This document shows positions 1-6,118 of a stretch of 6,118 nt of DNA, one piece after another. The position numbers were made by a program, and so were the translations under genes. The stretch's first letter is position 1. Every line of letters begins with the position of its first letter. The notes beneath the pieces were generated by a model. The model saw only the letters and a list, made by a program, of their open reading frames with translations. It was not told where the DNA came from and searched no databases. The stretch covers positions 1,986 through 8,103 of the forward strand of contig DJUJ01000126.1 in NCBI GenBank assembly GCA_002438345.1, written 5' to 3'. Source of the DNA: Paenibacillus sp. UBA6285 (GTDB taxonomy: Bacteria; Bacillota; Bacilli; Paenibacillales; Paenibacillaceae).

Positions 1-962
1 CGGCATTTGAGGTTGTAGATTCGCCGTATCAGCGTTACTTCAAGCTGGTTGCGGTAGTTGGAGCAGTCTCTTTAGTGGCTCTGCTGATTTCTTACTTTAT
101 TCCATGGCTTGCGATTCCTGCATGGGTGCTAGGATTATTGGGAAGTGCAGGACTGTTAGTCTTGAAACCTGAGATGTTTGAGCAAGCACTCGCGCTAGCG
201 GCTGCGATAAGTGCACCGACCCTTGCCGTTGTGCTTGCCATTCGTAAGGTCAATGAAATGGGGCCTCCTTTACGGAGTAATGCCCTTACCTATAAGGCTA
301 TGAGCCCGCAACGTCGGTTTACGCATAGTCTGGTGCTTTATCTGAAGACTTCATTAATTTCTTTGAGCGCTGTACCATTCGTGATCGCACTGCTCAACAA
401 CATTACTTATAGTCTAGTGTTGGACCAGTTCCGTGGTGTTAGTCTACTTCATATGGCGCCTATCGGCCTTGTGGCACTTTATGTACTTTTGTACCGTGGG
501 GAGTTTGTATTTAACAAGACAGGCAAACTGTTGCGGACACCTATCACACTAGCATGGGTTATTACCGCTGCGATTCTTGGGGTCGTGGGTATGTATTATT
601 TGAGCCGAACTGGAAATGGCGGCAATGTTAGTTCACTTGAAATGGCCTTCCGAACATTTCTCGAGAATGCAGTCGGCGTCCGGCCACGTAATAAAGAGTT
701 CTTGCTGGCCCATCCACTATTAATTCTTGGCGCATTCCTGGCCTTTAGGTACCGGAGTGCAGCGTTTATCATGATTATTGCCGTTATTGGTCAGCTTTCC
801 ATGGTGGATACCTTTGCACATATTCATTCACCTGTTCTGATCTCGCTGGTTCGGGGATTGCTCGGACTTGGACTCGGACTGATCATTGGTGTAATTGCCG
901 TAATCGTATGGCAGATTGCAGAAGGGTGTTGGAAACGATGGTCGCCACTCCTAAAAAAATAG
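1..962 (+). CDS. DUF5693-type polytopic membrane protein, 5'-truncated by window edge
   Basis: The reading frame is open from the first bases (first full codon at base 3) to TAG at 960-962, so the last 319 residues of a longer protein are visible. A GTG at 75 is not a credible start: it lies inside a membrane segment, the frame continues upstream, and no Shine-Dalgarno precedes it. The visible part is very hydrophobic, with roughly seven or eight candidate membrane helices and short basic loops. Near the C-terminus are the stretch ENAVGVRPRNKEFLLAHP and then IGQLSMVDTFAHIHSP, which I recognise from memory as typical of the DUF5693 family found beside csaB in Paenibacillus and relatives. No catalytic motif can be named. 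The gene overlaps csaB by 25 bases, which suggests translational coupling and a shared pathway. A role in moving or assembling cell wall polymer is inference. Family assignment is fairly sure; function is unknown. Confidence 0.8.
   Translation, partial: AFEVVDSPYQRYFKLVAVVGAVSLVALLISYFIPWLAIPAWVLGLLGSAGLLVLKPEMFEQALALAAAISAPTLAVVLAIRKVNEMGPPLRSNALTYKAMSPQRRFTHSLVLYLKTSLISLSAVPFVIALLNNITYSLVLDQFRGVSLLHMAPIGLVALYVLLYRGEFVFNKTGKLLRTPITLAWVITAAILGVVGMYYLSRTGNGGNVSSLEMAFRTFLENAVGVRPRNKEFLLAHPLLILGAFLAFRYRSAAFIMIIAVIGQLSMVDTFAHIHSPVLISLVRGLLGLGLGLIIGVIAVIVWQIAEGCWKRWSPLLKK
920..926 (+). promoter_or_regulatory. Shine-Dalgarno that decides the csaB start
   Basis: AGAAGGG ends 11 bases before the ATG at 938. 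The in-frame ATG at 908 has no purine-rich site upstream (the bases before it are TGCCGTAATCGT) and would add ten residues, MADCRRVLET, in front of the Rossmann-like start of the protein. The site lies inside the coding sequence of the upstream membrane protein. Confidence 0.6.
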
Positions 963-2074
963 TTATCTCCGGTTACTATGGTTTCCGTAACAGTGGAGAT
1001 GAAGCGGTGTTGCAGTCCATTCTAATTGCACTGCAGAAACAGTCTCAAGCTTTAGGCATATCGATTGAGCCTATAGTATTGTCCATCGACCCTGAATGGA
1101 CCAGTGCAACATACGGAGTGAAATCCGTGCATCGGATGAAGCTTGGTGAAGTTCGCCAAGCTATTTATGAGAGTTCTGGTCTGATCAGCGGCGGGGGTAG
1201 CTTGCTGCAAGATGTAACGGGGAGCAAGAGTATCCCGTACTATCTGGGCATAATCAAGCTTGCGCAGTGGATGGGCAGACCGACCTTTATTTATGCTCAA
1301 GGAATCGGACCGGTGAACCGGAAGCTTTTCCACCCTTTAATCAAATCCGTGTTTCGTAAATGTACCTATATATCTGTGCGGGATGAACAATCTCGTGAAC
1401 TTCTGCAATCCATGGGGCTGGAAAAGAAAAACGTAGAGGTTGTTCCTGACCCTGTAATGGGCTTGTCACTACCAGAGGACGCGGATGATGCCGCACAATC
1501 TTCAGAATCAGCAGATTCGCTTCCGGTGATCGGGATATCCGTACGTTATTGGGAGCAAGATCGCAAGGAACTGGATGTTCTTGCTCAAGGCTTGATCAAG
1601 GCCAATCGTGAGGTTCCGTTGCATTTGCGATTCCTCCCTTTTCACGCCCCTTCGGATAATGAGGATTCACGTTATGTGATGGAGAAGCTGAAGGGGAGTA
1701 TAACCGAGTATGGTGGGCAGGTCAGTATTTGTGAGGATGCTATTCACCCGCAGCATATGCTGCGGGAAGTGGGACAATGCGATGTACTGATCGGAATGCG
1801 TCTTCATAGTTTGATTTACGCCGCTGGAAGACGTGTGCCACTAATAGGTATTTCTTATGATCCGAAGATTGATCATTTTCTGGACAGAATTCAGTGCCAT
1901 CCTGTTGGAGCAACAAACACACTTGATGCTGAACAAGTTGCTGCCGAGATTGTCCATCTTTTGGGGACAGCTGAGGATTGGAAAACAGAACGTGAGATTG
2001 TAATTTCTACGTTGATTCAAGAGGCAGGGGCACCAGCTCGGCAAATTGTAGAATATTTTCACCATAAAGGATGA
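938..2074 (+). CDS. csaB: CsaB, polysaccharide pyruvyl transferase
   Basis: A 378-residue cytoplasmic enzyme of the polysaccharide pyruvyl transferase family (GT-B-like fold). It transfers pyruvate from phosphoenolpyruvate to ManNAc of the lipid-linked SCWP precursor, making the 4,6-ketal that SLH domains bind; this role is known from B. anthracis and P. alvei. Visible motifs are GYYGFRNSGDEAVL (12-25), SGGGSLLQD (84-92), YAQGIGP (119-125), SVRDEQS (146-152) and GMRLHSLIYA (286-295), whose Arg and His are the family's conserved substrate-binding pair. An acidic, Ser/Ala-rich linker (about 179-196) joins the two halves. The start at 938 is preferred over the ATG at 908 because of the Shine-Dalgarno at 920-926 and because the family begins just before the KIVISGYYG strand. 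It overlaps the upstream membrane gene by 25 bases and is followed after 6 bases by tagA, so the three are probably one operon. Confidence 0.93.
   Translation: MVATPKKIVISGYYGFRNSGDEAVLQSILIALQKQSQALGISIEPIVLSIDPEWTSATYGVKSVHRMKLGEVRQAIYESSGLISGGGSLLQDVTGSKSIPYYLGIIKLAQWMGRPTFIYAQGIGPVNRKLFHPLIKSVFRKCTYISVRDEQSRELLQSMGLEKKNVEVVPDPVMGLSLPEDADDAAQSSESADSLPVIGISVRYWEQDRKELDVLAQGLIKANREVPLHLRFLPFHAPSDNEDSRYVMEKLKGSITEYGGQVSICEDAIHPQHMLREVGQCDVLIGMRLHSLIYAAGRRVPLIGISYDPKIDHFLDRIQCHPVGATNTLDAEQVAAEIVHLLGTAEDWKTEREIVISTLIQEAGAPARQIVEYFHHKG
2066..2070 (+). promoter_or_regulatory. Shine-Dalgarno for tagA supporting a GTG start
   Basis: AAAGG lies at the very end of csaB, 10 bases before GTG at 2081. 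It supports the GTG start over the next in-frame ATG (codon 22, inside the first conserved helix) and suggests coupling to csaB translation. Confidence 0.55.
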
Positions 2075-2080
2075 TCTAAA

Positions 2081-2836
2081 GTGAAAGCAGAAAGCGCGGT
2101 ACCTACAGTTCCAATTTTTGGGATTAGAGTTTCCAAAGTCGATATGGCTGCAACTGTTGCCTATTTGACAGAGGCTGTTCATACCCGTATCCCGCATCAA
2201 GTGATTACAGCGAATCCGATTATGGTCATGGCTGCACTGGAAGATCCAGCGTATATGGATATTATGAAATCAGCTGAGTTGGTTGTCCCCGATGGGACGG
2301 GCGTTGTATGGGCTGCTAATTATTGTAATGAGCCGGTATCAGAACGGGTAGCAGGTTATGACCTCTTACATGAATTGATGCGACAGGGTGAAAGATATAG
2401 TTGGAAGGTATATCTCCTTGGTTCTACGCCTGAAGTGATTCGGGAAACCGTTGAAAGGTTACAACTGCAATATCCGGGTGTTATCATAGCAGGATATCAC
2501 GACGGTTATTTCGGACCGGAAGCGGATGAAGAAATTATTGCTGGAATTGTTAAAGCGAGCCCTGACCTATTATTTGTTGCCAGAGGGGCAGATAGTCAGG
2601 AACCCTGGATAGCTAAATACAAATCCAAGCTGGGTGTTCCGATCATGATGGGGGTCGGCGGCAGCTTTGACGTGATTTCTGGAAAGAGCAAAAGAGCTCC
2701 AAAAGCTTTCCAAAAAATGAGGATTGAATGGTTGTACCGTCTATTAAAAGAACCCACACGTTACAAACGAATGCTTGCGCTGCCGAAATTCGCATTAAAA
2801 GTGGTGCGTGAGAAAGATAAAGTAACAAAAGTATAG
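2081..2836 (+). CDS. tagA: TagA, WecG/TagA/CpsF family ManNAc transferase (GT26)
   Basis: A 251-residue glycosyltransferase, the normal size for the family, that transfers ManNAc from UDP-ManNAc to GlcNAc-PP-undecaprenol at the inner face of the membrane. Visible motifs are VITANP (41-46, the conserved Thr-Ala-Asn), PDGTGVVWA (70-78, Asp71 matching the proposed catalytic base), LLGSTPE (112-118), GYHDGYFG (138-145), GADSQEPWI (169-177) and GVGGSFDVISGK (191-202). The C-terminal arm EWLYRLLKEPTRYKR (216-230) is basic and membrane-associating in the family. The usual LGxPxQE block here reads ARGADSQEPW, keeping Gln173 and Glu174 but changing neighbouring positions. In this setting, between CsaB and TagO, it most likely makes the ManNAc-GlcNAc unit of the SCWP rather than the teichoic acid linkage unit, though sequence alone cannot separate the two. 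GTG start; 6 bases after csaB. Confidence 0.9.
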   Translation: MKAESAVPTVPIFGIRVSKVDMAATVAYLTEAVHTRIPHQVITANPIMVMAALEDPAYMDIMKSAELVVPDGTGVVWAANYCNEPVSERVAGYDLLHELMRQGERYSWKVYLLGSTPEVIRETVERLQLQYPGVIIAGYHDGYFGPEADEEIIAGIVKASPDLLFVARGADSQEPWIAKYKSKLGVPIMMGVGGSFDVISGKSKRAPKAFQKMRIEWLYRLLKEPTRYKRMLALPKFALKVVREKDKVTKV

Positions 2837-2887
2837 CTAAATGCCGGAATTCACCTAGAAAATCAGATAAATAGCCTAAATAAAGGA

Positions 2888-2917
2888 TTGGAATTTGTTT
2901 TTGTAACAGCGTATAAT
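2888..2917 (+). promoter_or_regulatory. Sigma-A-type promoter ahead of tagO
   Basis: TTGGAA (2888-2893) and a perfect TATAAT (2912-2917) are separated by 18 bases, in the 116-base gap between tagA and tagO. Transcription would begin near 2924, leaving a leader of about 29 bases. No hairpin terminator is seen between tagA and this promoter, so tagO may be read both from here and from upstream. Confidence 0.6.
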
Positions 2918-2952
2918 TCAATGCGGTAGAGAAATGGGGGTCGACTGATCAA

Positions 2953-4080
2953 ATGTTAATCATTTACATCGCTGGATTTATCGTATGCATGGGACTTGCT
3001 CTTGGCCTCACACCTTTGGTGAAGAAATTCGCCATCAAGATTGGTGCAACAGATGTGCCGAATGCTCGTAAAGTGCACACGAAGATTATGCCCCGCCTTG
3101 GCGGATTAGCTATTTTTCTAGCGTTTGTGTTAGGCCTGCTTGCCGTATTGCCGATTATTCCATACGAGTTCACTCCGCGGGAGGTCAACTTCATCAAAGC
3201 GCTGCTGTGTGGTGGCGGACTGATTGTACTTATCGGGGCACTTGATGACCGATTCGAATTATCAGCAAAGGTGAAGCTACTGGGCCAAATTATCGCAGCA
3301 TGTATCGTTGTTTTCGGTTTTGGTATTACTGTAGATTTTGTGAATATTCCATTTAATAATACGTATTCCTCACTGGAAAGTTGGATTGCTATCCCGCTTA
3401 CGATTTTCTGGATTGTCGGTGTTACCAATGCCGTTAATCTGATCGATGGGTTGGACGGGCTTGCGGCTGGTGTATCAGGTATTGCAATTGCTACGATTGC
3501 GACAATGGCTTTCGTGATGGGAAACACCATGGTTGCAATGCTATGTCTGTTGCTTCTGGGTAGCATCATCGGATTCCTGTTCTTTAACTTCCATCCCGCT
3601 AAGATTTTCATGGGAGATACGGGTTCGCTATTCTTAGGATTTTGCTTGGCATTACTTGCCTTGCTAGGATTTAAACAGATTGCTGTGATTTCGTTTATTA
3701 CACCTTTGCTCATTATCGGTGTACCTTTGTCGGACACGTTCTTTGCGATCGTGCGCCGTAAGCTGCAGAAGAAACCAATATTCGCACCAGACAAAGGCCA
3801 CTTGCATCACTGTCTACGCGAGCTTGGCTTTAGCCACCGCCAGACTGTACTCATTATTTATGGTATTGCTGCGTTTTTCGGTATTCTTGCTGTCATTCAA
3901 TCATCAGCAGCTCTATATGAAGCGAACTGGGTTACATTCGTAGTCATTTGCATTATGTTGTTCTTCTTGCAAATCGGTGCTGAAGTTACAGGCTTGATCG
4001 GCAAGACTAAACGCCCAGTGATTGATTTCTTTTTAAGAATGCGTATGAAGGTGAGTCAGGAACGCGGATCTAAGTTGTAA
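2953..4080 (+). CDS. tagO: TagO/WecA-type undecaprenyl-phosphate GlcNAc-1-phosphate transferase (MraY family)
   Basis: A 375-residue polytopic membrane enzyme (about ten or eleven helices) that transfers GlcNAc-1-phosphate from UDP-GlcNAc to undecaprenyl phosphate, the first lipid-linked step for SCWP or wall teichoic acid. Family motifs in order are KVHTKIMPRLGG (40-51), ALDDR (96-100, Mg-binding aspartate pair), NAVNLIDGLDGLAAG (159-173, with the catalytic aspartates), FMGDTGSLFLGF (219-230) and the cytoplasmic histidine motif KGHLHHCL (281-288). MraY proper is less likely: the histidine loop and the context match the WecA/TagO branch, and no peptidoglycan genes are nearby. The ATG at 2953 follows a G-rich purine stretch, GGGGG at 2936-2940, with a long 12-base spacer, so the ribosome site is not ideal; no better start is visible. 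It has its own promoter upstream and a strong terminator 43 bases downstream. The acceptor assignment is from family knowledge. Confidence 0.92.
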   Translation: MLIIYIAGFIVCMGLALGLTPLVKKFAIKIGATDVPNARKVHTKIMPRLGGLAIFLAFVLGLLAVLPIIPYEFTPREVNFIKALLCGGGLIVLIGALDDRFELSAKVKLLGQIIAACIVVFGFGITVDFVNIPFNNTYSSLESWIAIPLTIFWIVGVTNAVNLIDGLDGLAAGVSGIAIATIATMAFVMGNTMVAMLCLLLLGSIIGFLFFNFHPAKIFMGDTGSLFLGFCLALLALLGFKQIAVISFITPLLIIGVPLSDTFFAIVRRKLQKKPIFAPDKGHLHHCLRELGFSHRQTVLIIYGIAAFFGILAVIQSSAALYEANWVTFVVICIMLFFLQIGAEVTGLIGKTKRPVIDFFLRMRMKVSQERGSKL

Positions 4081-4122
4081 GCTGCACTTTATAATAATTA
4101 TAGAAACAACTAGTTCTCATTA

Positions 4123-4160
4123 CGTAAAAGCCTATCCTGTCACAGGATGGGCTTTTTACG
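4123..4160 (+). terminator. Rho-independent terminator after tagO
   Basis: A 14-pair stem, 4126-4139 against 4143-4156, has a TCA loop (4140-4142) and one G-T pair (4133/4149). The descending arm ends in a T run (4153-4157). The ascending arm starts with AAAA, so it could also work in the opposite direction. With T4157 bulged, three more pairs (CGT 4123-4125 with ACG 4158-4160) extend the stem. It closes the tagO transcript and separates it from the exported-protein gene. Confidence 0.9.
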
Positions 4161-4214
4161 ATCTTAAAATTAGCTAAAAAATGTTTTTTCTATAAATTTA
4201 TTAAGCAGTATTCC

Positions 4215-4245
4215 TTCAAATTATCATCTTATGTACCGATAAAAT
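4215..4245 (+). promoter_or_regulatory. Candidate promoter for the exported-protein gene (sigma-D-like or weak sigma-A)
   Basis: Two overlapping readings exist. The sigma-D (flagellar/autolysin type) reading is CAAA (4217-4220), 14 bases, then ACCGATAA (4235-4242), against TAAA-N14-16-GCCGATAA/T. The sigma-A reading is TTCAAA (4215-4220), 19 bases, then TAAAAT (4240-4245), whose spacer is longer than ideal. The gene lies behind a strong terminator, so it needs a promoter within 4161-4260; which one is used is not shown by the sequence. Confidence 0.35.
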
Positions 4246-4260
4246 AATTAACGTCAACAA

Positions 4261-4267
4261 AAGGGAG
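4261..4267 (+). promoter_or_regulatory. Shine-Dalgarno shared by two overlapping starts
   Basis: AAGGGAG is 6 bases before an ATG at 4274 that opens a five-codon frame, and 11 bases before the ATG at 4279 that opens the long gene. The tiny frame ends at TGA 4289-4291, overlapping an in-frame ATG (codon 4, 4288-4290) of the long gene as ATGA. Confidence 0.55.
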
Positions 4268-4278
4268 AGATTAATGAC

Positions 4279-6118
4279 ATGCAGCGCATGAGAAAGACAT
4301 TTATATGGTCGCTACTGTTTGCTTTGGTAGTAACTTTAGTCCCCGCTGGACTTATGAACACCGCAGAGGCGGCAGATAAGCCCACCAGTTATTTTACACC
4401 AGATAATAAAGTTTTACGAAATACAGTTGATCTGACACTATTACCGTCAACAACTACAACCACTCAAATCTCCAGAACTAATGTATTGCAAGTAACCGAT
4501 GCGAGCTTGAAGGTTTCAGGAACCTATACAAAGGTGACCAGCTCTACACTGGGAGCAAATGTACAACTTTTGAGCTGGGATCAGCAAGCTGGAAAGTGGG
4601 TTGAAGACCCTACACATGTGATGCCAGGTGTTGTTCAGTTGGATGTTGATAGCCCGGATAACCGGTTTACGGCAAATTTGACGCTGTATCCGGGAATTAA
4701 TCGGATTACGTTGACCGGGTCGCAGGGTAGTAATGATCGTTCTGAGGCTTTTTATGTTCTTTTTGATCAGGTACCTTATGTTGAGAAGCTTCAAGTATTA
4801 GGCGGTTCTGACAAGCTTGACCTGAACGAAGGTGCGCAGCTTGTAGTAGCAAACTCAGAAATCACTTTGGAAGGTAAAGCGCAAAATGCAACAAAGGTTA
4901 CTGTTTCTATTAATGGTGAGGGTGCATCAGCTACCTCTCTATTGCAGGACGGAACCTTCTTCTCACAGCGAATGCAACTTAAACCAGGTGTGAATGAGCT
5001 GAAGCTAGTCGTAATGAACGGCTCTGATACGTTGTCCTTTCAATATACGATATTTTATTTTGATGAGAAGAATCCCATTGTTAAATTATACTTAGTGGAT
5101 TCGTCTAAATATGGACAGGATCTGCTTGGCAAAGATGAGCCGATATTTACGGAGAAGGCGGACACCGCCAATGTATTTGTTCAGATGATGGTTCCGGACA
5201 ATGCCGGGATTCCATTTGCTGGTTCTGCAGTTGTAAAGCTTGATAATGCGGTGGTGACTCCTTCTTATGGAAGTGGGATGACTATTGATTCTAGTGGTAA
5301 ATTGGAATTAATTACTGGGTCTGAAATTTTGGTCCCTTCTCCGAAGAAAGATTCGCCTTCATATCGTCTAGTGACATTTAGCATTCCACTGACTATGCAG
5401 AAAGACAATGTAGCTAATATTTTAGCAAATCAAATTCACGCTCTTTCGGTTGCTTATGGGACTAAAACAATAAATCGTTCCGTGGATTTTCAATACATGC
5501 AGGGAAAAACGGTTATCACTGATATGAGACTTTTAGAAGGATCTGATTTCTTAGATCCTAATGCAACTATTCCACCAGGTGTATCGCTAAATGGAGCAAA
5601 GGTGAACTCCAGTGAGTTCTATATTCGGGTCAAAACTAATAGCAAACCTAATAATACTAAGTTACAGGCTAGCTACTTACCTTTATCCACTAAGAATTTA
5701 GTTCCTGAGTGGGTTAGGACAATATCAGATACTGATTATATATACAAAATAAAGGATTTTCAAAATGGTAATCAGACGGTCCGCTTTAATTTCGATGGTT
5801 CTACCGCAAATAAAGATGTTAATATTTCCTTTGCATCTAAGAACTACATCTATGTCGCTAACCTCACTGATGGAGAGACTTATACTATTGATTCAAGCGC
5901 AAACAAAACACTCAAGGTAAAAGGTCAGTATATTGATTTCCAAAATCTAAAAAGTACTTTTTTTGTAGCCGAAATGTATGTTAATGGACTAAAGGTTAAA
6001 ACAAGCACCGATGCTTGGGTGGACAAACAAACAGGTGATTTTGAAGTTCCACTAACGGTTAACGCTACAGCGGGTCCGTTGGTATATGGAGAGAACAAGA
6101 TCATCTTTACTGCAACAG
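4279..6118 (+). CDS. Exported protein with Ig-like beta-sandwich repeats, 3'-truncated by window edge
   Basis: The frame is open from ATG 4279 to the window edge: 613 codons, no stop. A clear Sec signal peptide is present: basic start MQRMRK, hydrophobic core about 7-26, and cleavage probably after A31 (TAEA|AD) or A32. The rest is Thr/Ser/Val/Asn-rich, predicted beta, with no cysteine in the visible part, as is common in Gram-positive surface proteins. At least three segments share a plan: an LxVxG-type strand, a variable middle, a short D/G-F strand, then LxxGxNxIxL. They lie at about 70-165 (ending LYPGINRITLTGS), 171-262 (ITLEGKAQNATKVTVSING, then LKPGVNELKL) and 544-613 (LKVKGQ, then VYGENKIIFTAT). 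These resemble Ig-like or glucodextranase-B-like modules. Residues 267-540 are more divergent. No enzyme motif, SLH domain or sorting signal is visible; an anchor may lie beyond the edge. It follows a terminator, so it is a separate transcript. Exact function unknown; an S-layer-associated or wall-bound protein is inference. Confidence 0.85.
   Translation, partial: MQRMRKTFIWSLLFALVVTLVPAGLMNTAEAADKPTSYFTPDNKVLRNTVDLTLLPSTTTTTQISRTNVLQVTDASLKVSGTYTKVTSSTLGANVQLLSWDQQAGKWVEDPTHVMPGVVQLDVDSPDNRFTANLTLYPGINRITLTGSQGSNDRSEAFYVLFDQVPYVEKLQVLGGSDKLDLNEGAQLVVANSEITLEGKAQNATKVTVSINGEGASATSLLQDGTFFSQRMQLKPGVNELKLVVMNGSDTLSFQYTIFYFDEKNPIVKLYLVDSSKYGQDLLGKDEPIFTEKADTANVFVQMMVPDNAGIPFAGSAVVKLDNAVVTPSYGSGMTIDSSGKLELITGSEILVPSPKKDSPSYRLVTFSIPLTMQKDNVANILANQIHALSVAYGTKTINRSVDFQYMQGKTVITDMRLLEGSDFLDPNATIPPGVSLNGAKVNSSEFYIRVKTNSKPNNTKLQASYLPLSTKNLVPEWVRTISDTDYIYKIKDFQNGNQTVRFNFDGSTANKDVNISFASKNYIYVANLTDGETYTIDSSANKTLKVKGQYIDFQNLKSTFFVAEMYVNGLKVKTSTDAWVDKQTGDFEVPLTVNATAGPLVYGENKIIFTAT

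Noticed and set aside
75..962. Membrane protein starting at GTG 75 as a complete 295-residue gene
   Set aside because: The frame is open without a stop to the left edge, the GTG falls inside a hydrophobic helix and lacks a Shine-Dalgarno; a truncated longer gene fits better.
1052..1333. A 93-codon - strand frame inside csaB
   Set aside because: It overlaps conserved CsaB motifs, has no recognisable domain and no separate promoter context; the same applies to - strand frames at 1740-1922, 1841-2200, 2643-2921 and 4516-4794.
2837..2887. Search for a terminator after tagA
   Set aside because: Only short palindromes such as GGAATTC are present; there is no GC-rich stem followed by a T run.
2964..3794. 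A 276-codon open frame on the - strand opposite tagO
   Set aside because: It is the antisense of a strongly motif-supported membrane enzyme. The translation (rich in Pro, Ser, Ile, Ala, no recognisable domain) is what a complement of hydrophobic codons gives.
3719..3943. A 74-codon + strand frame inside tagO in another frame
   Set aside because: It lies wholly within the conserved 3' part of tagO, has no ribosome site of note and no recognisable domain.
4176..4189. AAAAAATGTTTTTT inverted repeat as a second terminator
   Set aside because: A stem of only A-T pairs with a two-base loop would not form a stable hairpin. It is more likely AT-rich upstream DNA before the next promoter.

Overview
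The window looks like chromosomal DNA of a low-to-moderate GC Gram-positive of the Paenibacillus group. This is judged from the protein style, the Shine-Dalgarno sites, the consensus-like promoter and the gene order (DUF5693 membrane protein, csaB, tagA, tagO); no search was run. All genes found are on the + strand, and there are no RNA genes, mobile elements or CRISPR arrays.

Layout: (1) 1-962 is the 3' part of a polytopic membrane protein of the DUF5693 type, running in from the left edge. (2) 938-2074 is csaB, the polysaccharide pyruvyl transferase; it overlaps gene 1 by 25 bases. (3) 2081-2836 is tagA, a WecG/TagA/CpsF (GT26) glycosyltransferase, starting 6 bases after csaB ends. (4) A 116-base gap holds a good sigma-A-type promoter, followed by tagO at 2953-4080, a membrane GlcNAc-1-phosphate transferase that starts lipid-linked glycan synthesis. 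A strong hairpin terminator sits at 4123-4160. (5) From 4279 to the right edge runs the 5' part of a large exported protein with a signal peptide, beta-rich Ig-like repeats and no cysteine in the visible 613 residues.

Genes 1-4 read as a locus for secondary cell wall polymer (SCWP). TagO puts GlcNAc-1-P on undecaprenyl phosphate, TagA adds ManNAc, and CsaB adds a 4,6-linked pyruvate ketal to ManNAc. In Bacillus anthracis and Paenibacillus alvei this pyruvylated sugar is the anchor recognised by SLH domains of S-layer and other surface proteins. The DUF5693 protein has no assigned function; its overlap with csaB makes a membrane role in the same pathway (export, assembly or ligation) plausible. 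The exported protein is a reasonable candidate user of this anchor, but no SLH domain is visible in the part shown.

This is mostly a known type of locus. The points worth a second look are the DUF5693 protein, the unidentified exported repeat protein, and its unusual translation start and possible sigma-D-type promoter.
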